Shown in pieces: positions 10,978 through 21,950 of a DNA stretch of 64,000 bases (position 1 is the first letter of the stretch; the number at the start of each line of letters is the position of its first letter). Both the position numbers and the translations under genes were made by a program. This DNA comes from Darksidea phi (lineage: Eukaryota > Ascomycota > Dothideomycetes > Pleosporales > Lentitheciaceae): assembly GCA_030770425.1 (NCBI GenBank), contig JASJFT010000105.1, positions 62,001-126,000 of the forward strand, given 5' to 3'. The notes under the pieces were generated by a model, which did not search any database, had not been told where the DNA came from, and saw only the letters and a program-made list of their open reading frames with translations.

Positions 10978-12069
10978 ATGCTCGAATCCGCGATCCCAGA
11001 GCACCTCCGCAAGGAACGAAAGTGTCCCGTGAGCACGCCACCCAGCTACGTTCCACCATTTCCCGGATATTGCGCAAGATTCCCCACTAAGATGGATAAC
11101 CTCGTCATGGCTATAATTGGAGCTCAGTACTCCTCACCACCTCTCGATGACGGCATCGGGATTTCTGCGATAGAGAAATTTATGAGCAACGTCCCGGAGG
11201 CAGTGCGTCCTTCATTTTTTGAAGTTGCTTCCATGACCGACAAGAAGGGTGCCTTGAACATCGCAGTGCTCGCCTACTGGCCAAGCGCTGAAGTGCACAA
11301 GAGCTGGGAGACTAAATCTGGATTTGGAGCTTGGTGGCAGAGTCCAGATCGGGAGACAGAGGGACATGGCTGGTTCCAAGAGGTCCTGCGCCCAACGGTT
11401 GACCGCTTTGAGACTGTGTTCTCATACAATATAAATCCGGAAGGCGCTGCGAACATGCAAGAAAAGATGTCGGGTGAGATAGAAGAGCATGGTTACTGGG
11501 GCAGTGTGCGCGATCGGCTTCCAGCTGCGCAAGACGATGACTTGAAGGGCGAGAAGTGGAGATCAGCGAACGGAAGTGCAAACGGCTTGTACACGAATGG
11601 TAGCTCATCCACTCGTACTCGTGTGCTCGGCAAGAAGAACCTCTGCGTGATCCGTTCAGGCCAAGACTGGTCCGACACCTTACCAGAGGAGCGCAAGTTG
11701 TACCTGGAGACCATGCACCCCGTACTTGTTGAAGGAATGAACTTCTTGCGCGACGAGGGTCGAGAAGTTGGCTGTTACTCCATGAACCTATGGGATGTCG
11801 TTGATTCCGAAACACATGAAGCCAACCGGGAGAGAACATTTGGGCTGGGTTACTTTGATGACTTGGCTTCGCTGGAGTACTGGAGCAAGAGCCACCCAAC
11901 GCACATCAACATATTTGGTGGTTTCCTGATGTATACGAAAAAGTTGAACAATGTTCTTTCGCTAAGGCTGTTCCATGAAGTTTATATTCTTCAAGAGGCG
12001 CAGCAGTTTTTTGAGTATATAGGATGTCATGAGGACACGGGGATGCTGAACGCAATGAAGGACAAATGA
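10978..12069 (+). CDS. Aldoxime dehydratase (haem-containing dehydratase family)
   Basis: Intronless, 363 aa, close to the usual length of about 350 for phenylacetaldoxime-type dehydratases. These cytosolic haem b enzymes remove water from R-CH=N-OH to give a nitrile. The N-terminal LESAIPEHLRKERKCP and the segment PFPGYCARFPTKMDNLVMAI are typical of the family. GYFDDLASLEYWSKSHPTHI (residues about 291-310) carries a His-Pro-Thr-His motif at 306-309, in the region of the proximal haem His. RLFHEVYILQEAQQFFEY carries His333, the likely counterpart of the catalytic distal-site His. A conserved Ser-containing CYSMNLWDVV segment precedes them. All key segments are present, so the gene looks functional. 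No nitrilase, nitrile hydratase or amidase partner is seen in the window. ATG 10978 is the first in frame and follows a pyrimidine-rich leader (ctccacaatg). Confidence 0.88.
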   Translation: MLESAIPEHLRKERKCPVSTPPSYVPPFPGYCARFPTKMDNLVMAIIGAQYSSPPLDDGIGISAIEKFMSNVPEAVRPSFFEVASMTDKKGALNIAVLAYWPSAEVHKSWETKSGFGAWWQSPDRETEGHGWFQEVLRPTVDRFETVFSYNINPEGAANMQEKMSGEIEEHGYWGSVRDRLPAAQDDDLKGEKWRSANGSANGLYTNGSSSTRTRVLGKKNLCVIRSGQDWSDTLPEERKLYLETMHPVLVEGMNFLRDEGREVGCYSMNLWDVVDSETHEANRERTFGLGYFDDLASLEYWSKSHPTHINIFGGFLMYTKKLNNVLSLRLFHEVYILQEAQQFFEYIGCHEDTGMLNAMKDK

Positions 12070-13079
12070 GGGATTCCATGATGGGTCGCGTTGAGTATGT
12101 GCTAAGACATGAAGGAGACATTGAGAAATTGGTGCGATATAAGGCTAGCATTAAGAGCTCTATAACTTGTTGTCATGCATTCAGACCACAACGAACTTCG
12201 CGAGTTAAAAGGGCAATATGATGTGAAGTGCTTTATCCACATCAATGATAATATGTGCTTATCTCGAAGAAATATATCTCATGTCTTTTTGACGCAATGA
12301 CTGTAACGCCTCGTTGATTAAAGCGAGGCGCGGAGCGCTCGGATTCAGCGCGCGTAGTCAGTGCGGGGAGCCCCATAGCTGCTGGTTCTACCCCTAGGTC
12401 AAGGGCTCCACGCTTCGGAGCACGGGGCTAAGCCTAAGAGTTGATGAACGCAGACCGGACCGTCCCTAGCAGTGGGACGGCACAAAAGCTGAAGTGGAGT
12501 TCGCTTCAATTTAGCCAAGCTAAGGCACTAGTAGAGTCCGTCATATAATCAAATTAGAAGCGAGTCCAGTTATAGTAAAATTTAGTTTCTATCGAATGAG
12601 TAGCAGCCATCGCGTCGTCAAACTCGCGGAATAACCCAAAAAAGGTAACATAAAAGGGCATTTCGTCCCGAATACCTAGAATCTTAAGAAGGTTGTTAGT
12701 TATAGTCATTGCCTAAGGCGTCATAGCATAACTACGAGGGTAACAGCCCGAGTCTTATAAAAGAGCGCGATCCGTATACCGCGGGCACCGGGTAGAGTCT
12801 TAGAGAGGGCGTGGCGCGTGCTATAATGTTTAACAGTAGCGATAGTAGCCTACCAGACTCGAGAGTAGCCAGAAACGTGACCTGCTACCTGCTCAACGTC
12901 CCATAAAACGGGACGTTGCAATCCATCCTCCATCCAAATTTAGTTTCTATAAGCGATTTCATTTTACATCTTATTTCCTATTAATTCTAATTCTAATTCC
13001 GGGTTATTAAATATCTGTAACTATTTGCTATTTGGTAATCATTTGGAACTTAACGTTCTCTTCTAAATATACGTATAAA
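12070..13079. other. Intergenic AT-rich tract with a repeat insertion
   Basis: No gene seen. Between 12300 and 12560 lies a GC-richer block of unknown nature; from 12578 to 12950 there is an inserted repeat (separate entry). The last 130 nt are AT-rich and overlap the 3' end of the D-amino-acid oxidase gene. Confidence 0.5.
12578..12950 (-). mobile_element. SINE-like repeat copy 1 with 15-bp direct-repeat flanks
   Basis: The body 12593-12935 (343 bp) is flanked by a perfect 15-bp direct repeat, aaatttagtttctat, at 12578-12592 and 12936-12950. It is homologous, in inverted orientation, to 42157-42436. The two copies share many identical stretches, for example gagtagcagccatcgcgtcg, ggcatttcgtcccgaa and agagggcgtggcgcgt, and differ mostly by C/T and G/A changes. 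Both begin with cgaatgag immediately inside the direct repeat, so that end is fixed, while the opposite ends differ. Long target duplications, one fixed end and one variable end suggest target-primed (LINE/SINE-type) insertion; no reading frame for mobility is present. A palindrome (cgtcccataaaacgggacg) lies near the variable end. Confidence 0.7.
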
Positions 13080-14406
13080 CTATTTATCCCCTTTAACCAA
13101 CCGCAAAACCTTCTTTGCACTACCCAGAGCATTCTGATACCCGGCCCCCGCGTGCCCATACTGGTGCACCACACTTATCTTCCTCTTTCCATTCCCTACC
13201 TCTATACCCACATCTAAGTCTTCAACTTCCACCCTAATGCCTCCTTTCCTACCCGGTCTCAAGCCTACCTGCTCCGCAACGATCTCAATCTGCGCATCTT
13301 CGGCTACCCATCCCCTCATCATCCCTTTACATCTCGCCAATATTGACGCAGTGATGGAGGGTGTGGGCGAGGCGTCCCAGTTATCAGCGTCGTTGGTGCC
13401 GCCAAGGAAGTAGAGATTCGTGCCTGGGCGGGGAACGATGTATGTGACGGGTTTGGAGTCGTGAAGGATGATGCGGGCTGTTGGGGGCGGGGGAGTAATG
13501 CGGACGAGGAGCGTCTGGCCGCGGATGGGATACATGGCGTTATCATTGCAAATGTCTTTAGCTCCTAGACCGGTGCAGTTCACTATGACTACATCTTCTC
13601 TGTCCTCTCTAGAGAGTAGCTTGAAGGCTGCAGAAAGCGCATGGGGGAACCCTTGGGACGTAGGTAGCTCGGCGGTGATGGTGCGGACTCCGAGGTCTTT
13701 TGCGCGGGTCAGGAGGTAGGTGAGGTACTTGATTGGACTGATTGCGAATGAAGTAAACTCCACGCCGCTCTTTGCTCCATTTGGGAAGTTATCTGAGTGT
13801 GGGAGAAGGGAGAAGTTTTGAACATGGGCGGAGTACCAGAGGTTGGACGACGAAGGGTCGAGTTGTGGATCGTTGCTGATGCTATGTAAGCCAGTAAATA
13901 GCGAACTTAAAGGAAAATAAGGGCTTACGAATATACAGTTATAGGAACACGCTGAACGTATTAGTTCACAAGCATAGTTGGCATGAGCGCAGAACGCACC
14001 TGTATCCCCATCTTCTCGGCCTCCTCGGGCCCGCTCTCAACCATCTCCATCCAGAACTTATAACTTTCTGCATTCCACTCACACTGCTCCGGATCTTTAT
14101 CGGGTACAGCATGTGTTCGCCAAATTGCCCCCGCCCTAGCAATTTTAATCTCTTCATCAGCCCTCCAATTGTTCAAATTCGTTAGTGGAGTTTGTGACTG
14201 ACCATGGAGATGTATACTCCGCCGACTCATCACCAGGCCAGTGCCTCGCGAGAATCGTGACTTTAAATCCAGCCTCCAGAAGTGTGTTTGCAGTTTGCAG
14301 GCCGATCACGCCCGCGCTGGTTGATGGTTAGCGGATGCACCCAATGTCTGGCGGCTTGCGGCTTGCGGAGGCTTCGGACGCACCCGATGACTAAAAGGTG
14401 TGGCAT
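13080..14406 (-). CDS. D-amino-acid oxidase family FAD enzyme
   Basis: FAD-dependent oxidase that deaminates D-amino acids to 2-oxo acids, ammonia and H2O2, usually in peroxisomes. Exons (minus): 14406-14384, 14316-14203, 14135-14000, 13951-13929 and 13881-13080, giving 365 aa, the normal size. The first splice completes the Rossmann motif: MPHLLVIG joins AGVIGLQTANTLLEAG, giving G-x-G-x-x-G at residues 8-13. YTSPWAGAIWRTHAV is the usual flavin-proximal segment. MYPIRGQTLLVRI, GLRPGRKGGIRVE (substrate Arg region) and the C-terminal signature VVHQYGHAGAGYQNALGSA are all present; Gln replaces the more usual Asn after the His. The extreme C-terminus (LRLVKGDK) is not a clear PTS1 peroxisomal signal, so location is uncertain. 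Exon 4 is only 23 nt. D-aspartate versus neutral D-amino-acid preference cannot be read from sequence alone. Confidence 0.9.
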
Positions 14407-16189
14407 TTTCAGTTCGGAGCCTCTCCTGCTTTGGCGCTCGAAGAAATATAGCAAAAGCCTTTGGCTGCTTTATAGAATGCACCTGTGGTTTAGAGAGCTA
14501 TTAATCGAATGAACTCGACTCATACGTCGTGTTGGCTGACTCGATGCGGGGGCTGCAGTAGCGTATGATCTGCAAATTGGCACGAGAACTCTAGATGCTC
14601 CTAGTATTTTAGCGCTTACATAAAGATGAATATTCTCTTTGCTTATTGAGGCTTCATGTCTCACGTTTACCTGTATTTACTAAAAGCTTAGCTTAACAAA
14701 TTTCCATTATTTGGGAATCGTGGACCTAGCCGCCCGTCCTATAGTGCGCGTATGTAAGCCAAAATAATCCTGGCTCGGTTTCGGCTCGACCCGGATCACC
14801 TTCGCACCGCCACTACTCACGAATGCTCACCCCCAGCTCACCAACACATTGCCCGACCAACCGCGATAGACAGGCTCGTCTGTCGTCTCGCGCCTCGTTG
14901 TTAACCGTAGCCGAACCGCGCACCCAGAGCGCACGTCTATGGCGTGACTGGGGATTCAGAATATATGAGTTGAGCGCGGGGACGCGCTCATACCCAAACC
15001 GCGTTTCGTCTTCTCTCCCTACCAAATGCAACATTACCAGACTTCAAACGCATCCGCTTCCTTCACACGCCTCCCAGAATCCCGTCCTTTCGGGATGACG
15101 AACCGTTAGCATCGATAATCACCGCCGATCGTATCCTTGCCTTGAGCACAGCCGACCTCGTCGAATACATGAAGCAGAACACTGGCACAGATGGCAGCTT
15201 TGAGCTCGGGAATGTCGATGGATGGGGCGATCTGTTAGAGATTACACAAGCCTAGCTCGCTAAGAAATTGAGGTGCCTGCCCTGCCAATGTTCGTCTTCT
15301 GTCGCTAAAGCCTAAGTAGTGGTGTAGCGGCCGAAGTGAACGGCTCAGACGCGACTTTAGATGGTCCGGTTGATGTTAGTCAGCTCGACACCCTGCTAAA
15401 AAAGGTCAAGCATGGCAGAGTTGCGTGGCCGCCCAAAGTCGCATCATCTCCAGAGTCACTTGAGGGGAGATCCCCAACGCCTCAGCCTCAACTTGGCGCC
15501 ACTCAAGGAGCTCGAGATAGCGGCTTACCGTGAGCTTGTCGAAGACGCCGGCCGCTCCTTGTTTTCACCCGACCTCGACTAGCTCGCCGGAAACCCAGGA
15601 AAGCAGGCGGAGGAGAAGCAACATAAGAAAGCGGAGATTGAGAAGCAGCACAGGCGGCGGAAAGTTACCCAGACGCGACTGGGAGCAGAAAGAGGAGGCG
15701 CCGCATTACTGAGCAAGAGGCGCCGGCAGAGCCACGTCTGAGAAAGCGGACGAAGTAGGGAGGCGGTGACACAACACAAGGTGACGTAGCACCAGATGAT
15801 GAAGCAAAAGGTCTCCAACGGGAGAAGCGCGCATGCGGGGCCCATTTCAATGATTCAGCTGATGTGGACCCTAAAGGGGCAAAGGTAGACAAGGTCGATC
15901 AGATCCTGTCAGGCGTAATAACCCGGAGGCCGGGGCTCTACGAAGAAGAAGAATCTAAGATATTCCCTTTTAGCAGTAAATATTCAACGCAGAGAGTTCG
16001 CTCTCAGCCGCCACTCCTTCTGATTGGCTGCCTTACCACCAATGGTAGCCTAGAAAATTATCAGTAGGTGACACATGCAGGGTGAGCCGCAACCCCGCTT
16101 CAGCCGGGCGGGTACTGAGATTCAGACTTGCTGAATCAATACCGTTATAATATTCCATCTGGAGGGGATGCCCTAGTGTGAATCGCTCA
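14407..16189. other. Intergenic region with a decayed coding relic
   Basis: No intact gene. A plus-strand open stretch from about 15025 to 15256 and another from about 15480 to 15700 read like protein but are separated by stops and frame changes (separate entry). The remainder shows nothing supportable. Confidence 0.45.
15025..15705 (+). pseudogene. Decayed unidentified ORF
   Basis: Frame 15025-15256 reads LPDFKRIRFLHTPPRIPSF, then ITADRILALSTADLVEYMKQ and FELGNVDGWGDLLEIT before a TAG. After several stops, a second stretch reads LAPLKELEIAAYRELVEDAG and, past another TAG, a Lys/Glu/Gln-rich helix (AEEKQHKKAEIEKQHRRRK). The coding-like composition over two segments, with in-frame stops and no start, indicates a broken gene. 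I do not recognise the family. It could be a host gene or a transposon ORF. Confidence 0.35.
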
Positions 16190-18270
16190 ATGACAACACC
16201 AACTAACATTCATCATCCTGCAATTGCCCAGGCTGAGGATATTGCTCTTCTCCACCTTCTCCATTCTGTCCCTACTCCACCTTCAGCCAACCGGCCTAGT
16301 TATCTGCCGCTTTGCCAAGAAGGTTATACTCTATCTTTTACGAGAGAACGTAACTTAGTTAGCACACTTGCTTTCCTTTCGAATACCCAAGATGATCCCG
16401 ATCATATTCCTGCAGTTTGTGTTAAGGAGGACCCAATGTCATCTTCTCTAAGTCTCCTGCTGGCTGTAAATAGAGACAAGGCGAGCGATGGCAAAGCAGT
16501 TCTAGAAGATATAAAGCGGGGTTTCGAGGGAATTTGCTCCATACTATCACAGGTGTCAGATCGTGGGTAGTCCAATTCTTACTCTCATATCATAGCTAAC
16601 CAGCCTGAGAAGGACAAAATGCCCCAAACATTGAGGCCGACATCTTTACCGCAATCATCACTATGTGCTCACGTCGCATTCTTTGTCGCCTACGACTCGT
16701 CCCTAATGTCCGCAAAAGACCACGGCAATCCCTTAAAGATGTTCTCCAAGAAGCTATAGGATCCATTAGACAGCTCAAAAACGAGCAGTTGGGCGAGTTG
16801 TCCCAAATTGCGACGCTGTTTATTCAAAGGGCTAAGGTGGTGATGAAGCTAGCCGATTCATGGGCTAAGCACCAAACGCCAGCTCCGTTGAGGGATCTGA
16901 TTGAAGGAGTATATCACTTGCGGGGAATAGGGAAACTTGAAGCCTTGCTAGGTGCTATCCCAAACCGTTCTATGGGTCCAAGCTCGAGAGGAAATCTATA
17001 CAACATAGTCAGCAAAGTCGCAAGATACCGGGAAGCTGCTCGATTCTTGTATCGTACAGCAAAGAAGTTTCACTTGGTTCGACACATGAAGGTGATACTT
17101 GCCGATCTACCACAAAACGCTTTCCACAAGGTTCCAGCCGACGATTATACACCAAGCCTCGCATCTACAGTTGAGAGGATCACTGCAGGGCATCGGAAAG
17201 AGGACCTCAGCCACATCTGCCGCTTGCTGGGGACGACGGAACTACAAGCAAACGAACAGTTTGCCGCTCAAATAAGGCAAACAATCACGAAAGCCAAGAT
17301 ACATGCCGAAATTCAGCTTCTCTTCTACTGTGAATTGAATGCTTCAACGCTGCCACCTCGAATTATCTGCTCTAGCAAGGATGCCTGCTTTCTTTGCAAC
17401 GCCTTTATCCTCATGCATGGGAAGATGCACATGCCTCGATATCATGGTCGGCTGTACCCTGGGTGGCGATTACCGCTAATTCCAACACTCAACGACACGG
17501 AACAAAGATTCAATTCAGTTTTGGAAAAGGAGGTTAGAAGTAGCCTTGGGACGCTTTTGTCGAGGCAGCGGAAAACTGTTTACCCGGATCCAAACGAGAG
17601 TACACTGCTTACGCTGCCCGTCTCAGCATCAACACTGTGCAGGTCGGGGCTGTCAGAGACCATCGCTGGGATAGGGGAGGTGTCTCAAGGTAAAAATCCT
17701 AATGAAGATATTGGGAAAAATTCTTTAGTGGAGCCAAGTATTCAAGCATTGCCTATGCCATTAGGGAGCATGTTGAGCGCTAGCTCTTCAACGGAGACAG
17801 AACCTATCACTGCAAGCGAAAGAGACGTGGAGCATCCATCATCAAACGGATATGCTTCACAATCGATTCTCTCAAATCTGTCCAGTTCTCTGAAATCTTC
17901 TTTCAACTGTACGGCCGATGACAGCGGGGAGCTTTCTCAGGGCGTGATGCTATCACGGAATATTGCAGTCGGCAAGAAATCACTTCTCTATGCCGCGGGC
18001 CCTCTTGAGGCTCAAATAGAGTACGCGGCGGAAACAGCGCCAAAATTATCTGATGGCGCTTCAAGAGAACTCAGATACGGCATAGAATGGCTCACAGTCG
18101 AAGAAGCTACGATACTACGCGAAAACCAGGCAGCATCTATCATTGACGCAGAAGCTCTGCGGACCGAAACCCAGCATGAGTTAGATGACCAAAATTGCCT
18201 CTTTATCGGCGTTCGAGAAGCAGTGATAAAGATCCATGTCCGACCAGGATTTGCTCAACCGGGAGGTTGA
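16190..18270 (+). CDS. OTT_1508-like (toxin-related) deaminase-fold protein, fungal
   Basis: Large fungal protein with a cytidine-deaminase-fold domain of the OTT_1508 type, a clade described as expanded in fungi and related to bacterial polymorphic-toxin deaminases; the substrate is unknown. Two exons: ATG 16190-16562, then from about 16610 (or 16613) to 18270, giving about 677 aa. The intron has donor gtgggt and branch gctaac; the nearer cag at 16603 would bring a TGA into frame, so the ag at 16609 or 16612 is preferred. Deaminase motifs: KAKIHAEIQLLFYCEL supplies the H-A-E (His near residue 356, proton-shuttle Glu two on), and SSKDACFLCNAFILM gives C-x-x-C near 384/387. Together these are the three zinc ligands plus catalytic Glu. 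HGRLYPGWRLP follows, as usual in this family. The N-terminal 300 residues are helical, and the C-terminal 230 are Ser-rich with no recognised domain. No signal peptide. The gene stands alone between a relic and an unknown nuclease-like gene. Confidence 0.8.
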
Positions 18271-19232
18271 TACGACATCTAGCAAAGAGAGTCCTTCGAC
18301 TACGAATAAGACTGCTGGCGAACAGTATGTCTTTGGGTAGAGCGATAAGAGAAGGGGCTTGCACAAGGGCTTTTCGTCTGTCGGCGGCGGCGTCATCGGT
18401 TCCATGAGGCTCGAAGACAACGTGATGAATTGCCGTGTTTCGCAGGTACACGACGAACATTGCTGCGATCGGCCTTTAACCTTTATGTCTTATGGTTGTT
18501 GAGTTCGCGTGTCCAAATGAGAGTTCGCGTTTGGTGGGGCGGCTAGAATCTTTGCATGGATGTCAAGCATACAACGATAGCCACTCAACTCCCAGCGGCT
18601 ATTTCACTTGCGACCATCACAACACCATAGCCACTCCCTTAATATTCATGCCCTTATATACATTGTCTCTAGGGGTACTCTACAGTCGGAGCGTTTGACG
18701 GTCTTCCTTGCTAGAGCGGTGCTGTTAGAGTGTCGACGGCGAAATGCTAGGTCCCTCTATACACATCAGTACAGTTGAGGGGCAAGATATAGGCCGCGTC
18801 GCTTTTCAGACAACATCAGCCGAGCACGTCTAATTTTGGCACCCGATACAACCGAGAGTACCCCCAAAGACAGTTGCCTACACATTCTGTGACAATACCC
18901 CTTGATCATACACTTTTCCCGCCATGCAAGCGCTTACATACAGGGGCAGGCGCGTATCAATTCGTCTGTGAAAATGGAATTTCTGTATGACTGTGGCGTA
19001 GCCTCATCGTACGCTGTAGAGATGGGGCAATGCGACGAAAAATGTTTCACCATACGCACCGTGCCACACCACCAAAACACATCCGACTCCTGATATAAGG
19101 CTGCCATACGCTTGTGCTTGAACACATTCTACGATTTTTCATGAGCGTGCGACCCAATCCGGATGACGTATTTCTTTCACACAGAGGGCGGGAGTATTCG
19201 TTCCTGGATCCTGAGAAGATATTATCCTGGCC
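18271..19232. other. Intergenic, no supportable gene
   Basis: Only short overlapping frames are present on both strands. The region separates two genes transcribed in the same direction. Confidence 0.5.
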
Positions 19233-21950
19233 ATGCCGCGCAGCAAAGACGATGAATATAGGGACCTAAAGAGGGAGGCAAAGAGCAAAGGTATCGAGTT
19301 CGTCTCGGCCAAGTACGATCGTCTTACGGTTACCGATGTACCACGTGATCATCGAGACATGTATGCTATTATTCAAAGCCTCGGAAGAATGTTGTATTCG
19401 GATTATGGCTATATCCCGAACGTCGACACTCCTTACAACCCTTGGAAATTAGCCAACAAGAAAAAAGCTGCACTGCTTAAGAAGCTGGCTGAAAAATGCC
19501 GAAACGAAAACCAGAATGAGTCTGGTTGGAGAAACAGCGTTGAGGGGAAACTGTTTGAAAGGTTCGACATCGAGGTTGCATGGTAAAGTTCTCAGAACAA
19601 TGGATTGTGCATTGCTAAAAACTTTCAGCCAAAATTGTCGCAGGAGACTGTGGAGGTCTGAGCTCGAGGTTGAGCCCAGTCACAGCAACAGTCAGGACCG
19701 CTCATTGATAGCACGTCAACTGGCGAGGCAACCGTGTAGATGCAACCCAAATAGTCGTATGGACGATTAGTAAGTATCCGTCCCAAAGAGGCTGGGCATA
19801 CTCTAAAGAAGCAAATAGCGCAACTCTAGATTCAGGCCTAAGCGATCTGTTCTCCTCTCGGTTGGAGGAGCCTTGCCTTGCACCTGATCCATCAAGCAGA
19901 GGCCCAAGCAAAAAGCCAGACAGGATTCATGGCTTGCAGCGGACGCAAAAATTCGAAGAGATGCTACAATCCCAGTATGCTCACGATGACCCGCCACACC
20001 AGCCTCCGCGACTCGTGGAAGATGTCATCAAAATGTCCATGACACCCGATAATGGCGGATCCGCCTTACTGTTCCCATTCCTCATTCTGGAGGCGAAGCG
20101 CGAAAAAGGCGCCGAAAGTTTCGGACAAATTGAGATCCAATCGGCGTTTCCGATTCAATACGCATTGCAGCTTCAACATGACCTTCTTAATACTCCTGGA
20201 AATACAATGGACATACCCGGTGGCCCTCTCGTGTGGTTCTTAGCATATCGCGGAGAAAATTGGCGAGTGTATGCAGGACACGTTCAAGAGAGAGAAGGAA
20301 AACTCAAATACGTGAGCCATGACTCTTCTTTGCTGCTTACACACCAAGCACTGACTATTGTAGCTGATCAATTTCCTTTGGGAAGGTAGCATTACTGGCA
20401 TCCACGAGAGCCTACAGCTTATCTTGATCATTGACTTTATCATGGACTGGGCTCGGGACAGGTTCAGACTTGGCATACTTCGACAGTTAAGAACACTCGG
20501 TACCGCAAACCTCGACGATACTGTGACGATTACCTTCGATCCAGATGTACTTTCATTACGAGGAGAAGTACAACAATGGATGGAGGGACAAGATGAGGAG
20601 CCGGGAGAACACCTGGGCATTCCGGCCATAGAAACGGCTCCAGAGAGTGTTAATGGAGATGTTCCTGGGCCATTAGACCGGTTCACGACGCCACAAGGCA
20701 TCGTGAGAGATGCCAGACAGATCCATTCCCGTTTACGGGCTCTGGTCATCACCCGCAACAACCTCGACACAATCCTCCAGAGTTTCGACACTCCCAACGC
20801 CGCTACCCGATTTGTCCGTTCTGTCATATCGCTACTTAGCCGTCGCTGCATTGCTCTTGACAGCGAAGATGCTCTAGATGCTATTGAAGAGCACTGGACT
20901 GGTCATGCTCGTGGGCGATCCAACTGTTTTGACATGAAGCCAAAGGTGTACGCCCAATTTCGAATATCATACTACATCAGCCCGGCTTGGGAGCAGGTTC
21001 GAGAGCTTACGTATCTAGCTGCCACCGAAGATGCAAGGGAGCTCTTGATTGAGCGTGCCAAAATACGTGGGACTATACGACGCTCTCAATTCGCTCCGCC
21101 GGAGTGCCGCAGAGCAAATCTAATTTGTGCCCTTGACGGTCTTCGAAATAACAGCGTGCTCCATGACTTTTTTGCCTGTCTCTGCAGAAGCACATACAGG
21201 GTCAACACTCAGGAGGGCCCATGTATCTTTGATGTGGATAATCACGGTGTGGCACACAAGCATCCGAACCTGGACGTGCAGATTGAGTGGGACAAAGACA
21301 AGAAAAGCCCGGGACTGCTTATGCAAGGAACGGTGCATGCAATTTATGAGAAGCATCGTATCGGCAATCGCGAGCCTTCTGAAACATTTCTTCGCGCGTC
21401 GTCCCGCACTGAACTCGAGGGTAGGCTCCTTTGCGCAGCCGGCGATCGTCTCCCTCGTTCTGAACAACACCTTGGGAAAATTTTGGTGTATTCAGAAGCG
21501 CCGGATACCAAATACCTCCCGGACGGATCTCGTCAAAAGTACTGTTTGTATATCCTGGACGGCCAAACAGATCAATTGGACGACTTCACCATTGTGGCGA
21601 AGCTGATCTGGGCGCTTTTCAATGACCAGGTATACAGCACAGTTCGCAAGGTGAAGGTTCCTAGGGATAGACGGAATTGGCAAGACAACCGCGAGAAATA
21701 CCGTTTTGACATGAAAGACGAACAGACGCCGGGGCTCTTGAAGCTATCCAGAGACCAGTTCCGACAAAATCTATTCGATTGGATTAAGGCGACGGCAGTG
21801 TCTGAGCCTTCCGAAATACAAAGCCAAAAGGATCCCCTGAGGACGTGGTATGTTTCTCAGGCTGCGATTTCGGCTCTTGGATCTCCAGTTGGCGCAAAAC
21901 AACTGTGTACAATGTACATGGGCTCGAACTTCAACCTTACCGGTTCGTAA
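19233..21950 (+). CDS. Large fungal protein with possible PD-(D/E)XK nuclease-like segment
   Basis: Not a family I can name. Exons 19233-19582, 19629-19769, 19819-20311 and 20364-21950 join in frame with GT-AG borders into 856 aa. The intron before exon 4 is supported because reading through it gives a stop, whereas splicing gives LINFLWEGSITGIHESLQLI. The N-terminus is basic and mostly helical. Around residues 245-285, LLFPFLILEAKREKGAESFG, then QIEIQSAFPIQYALQLQHDL, resembles fungal proteins whose hydrophobic strand ending in E-x-K looks like the active-site strand of restriction-endonuclease-like folds; the preceding acidic residue is not obvious. GPLVWFLAYRGENWRVYAG is a further beta-rich segment. 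The C-terminal 500 residues lack recognised motifs apart from a Cys/His-containing stretch near FFACLCRSTYRV. No signal peptide or membrane helix. A nucleic-acid function is inference. Confidence 0.7.

Noticed and set aside
12300..12560. GC-rich block considered as an RNA gene
   Set aside because: No cloverleaf with recognisable A and B boxes could be traced, and no match to rRNA landmarks.
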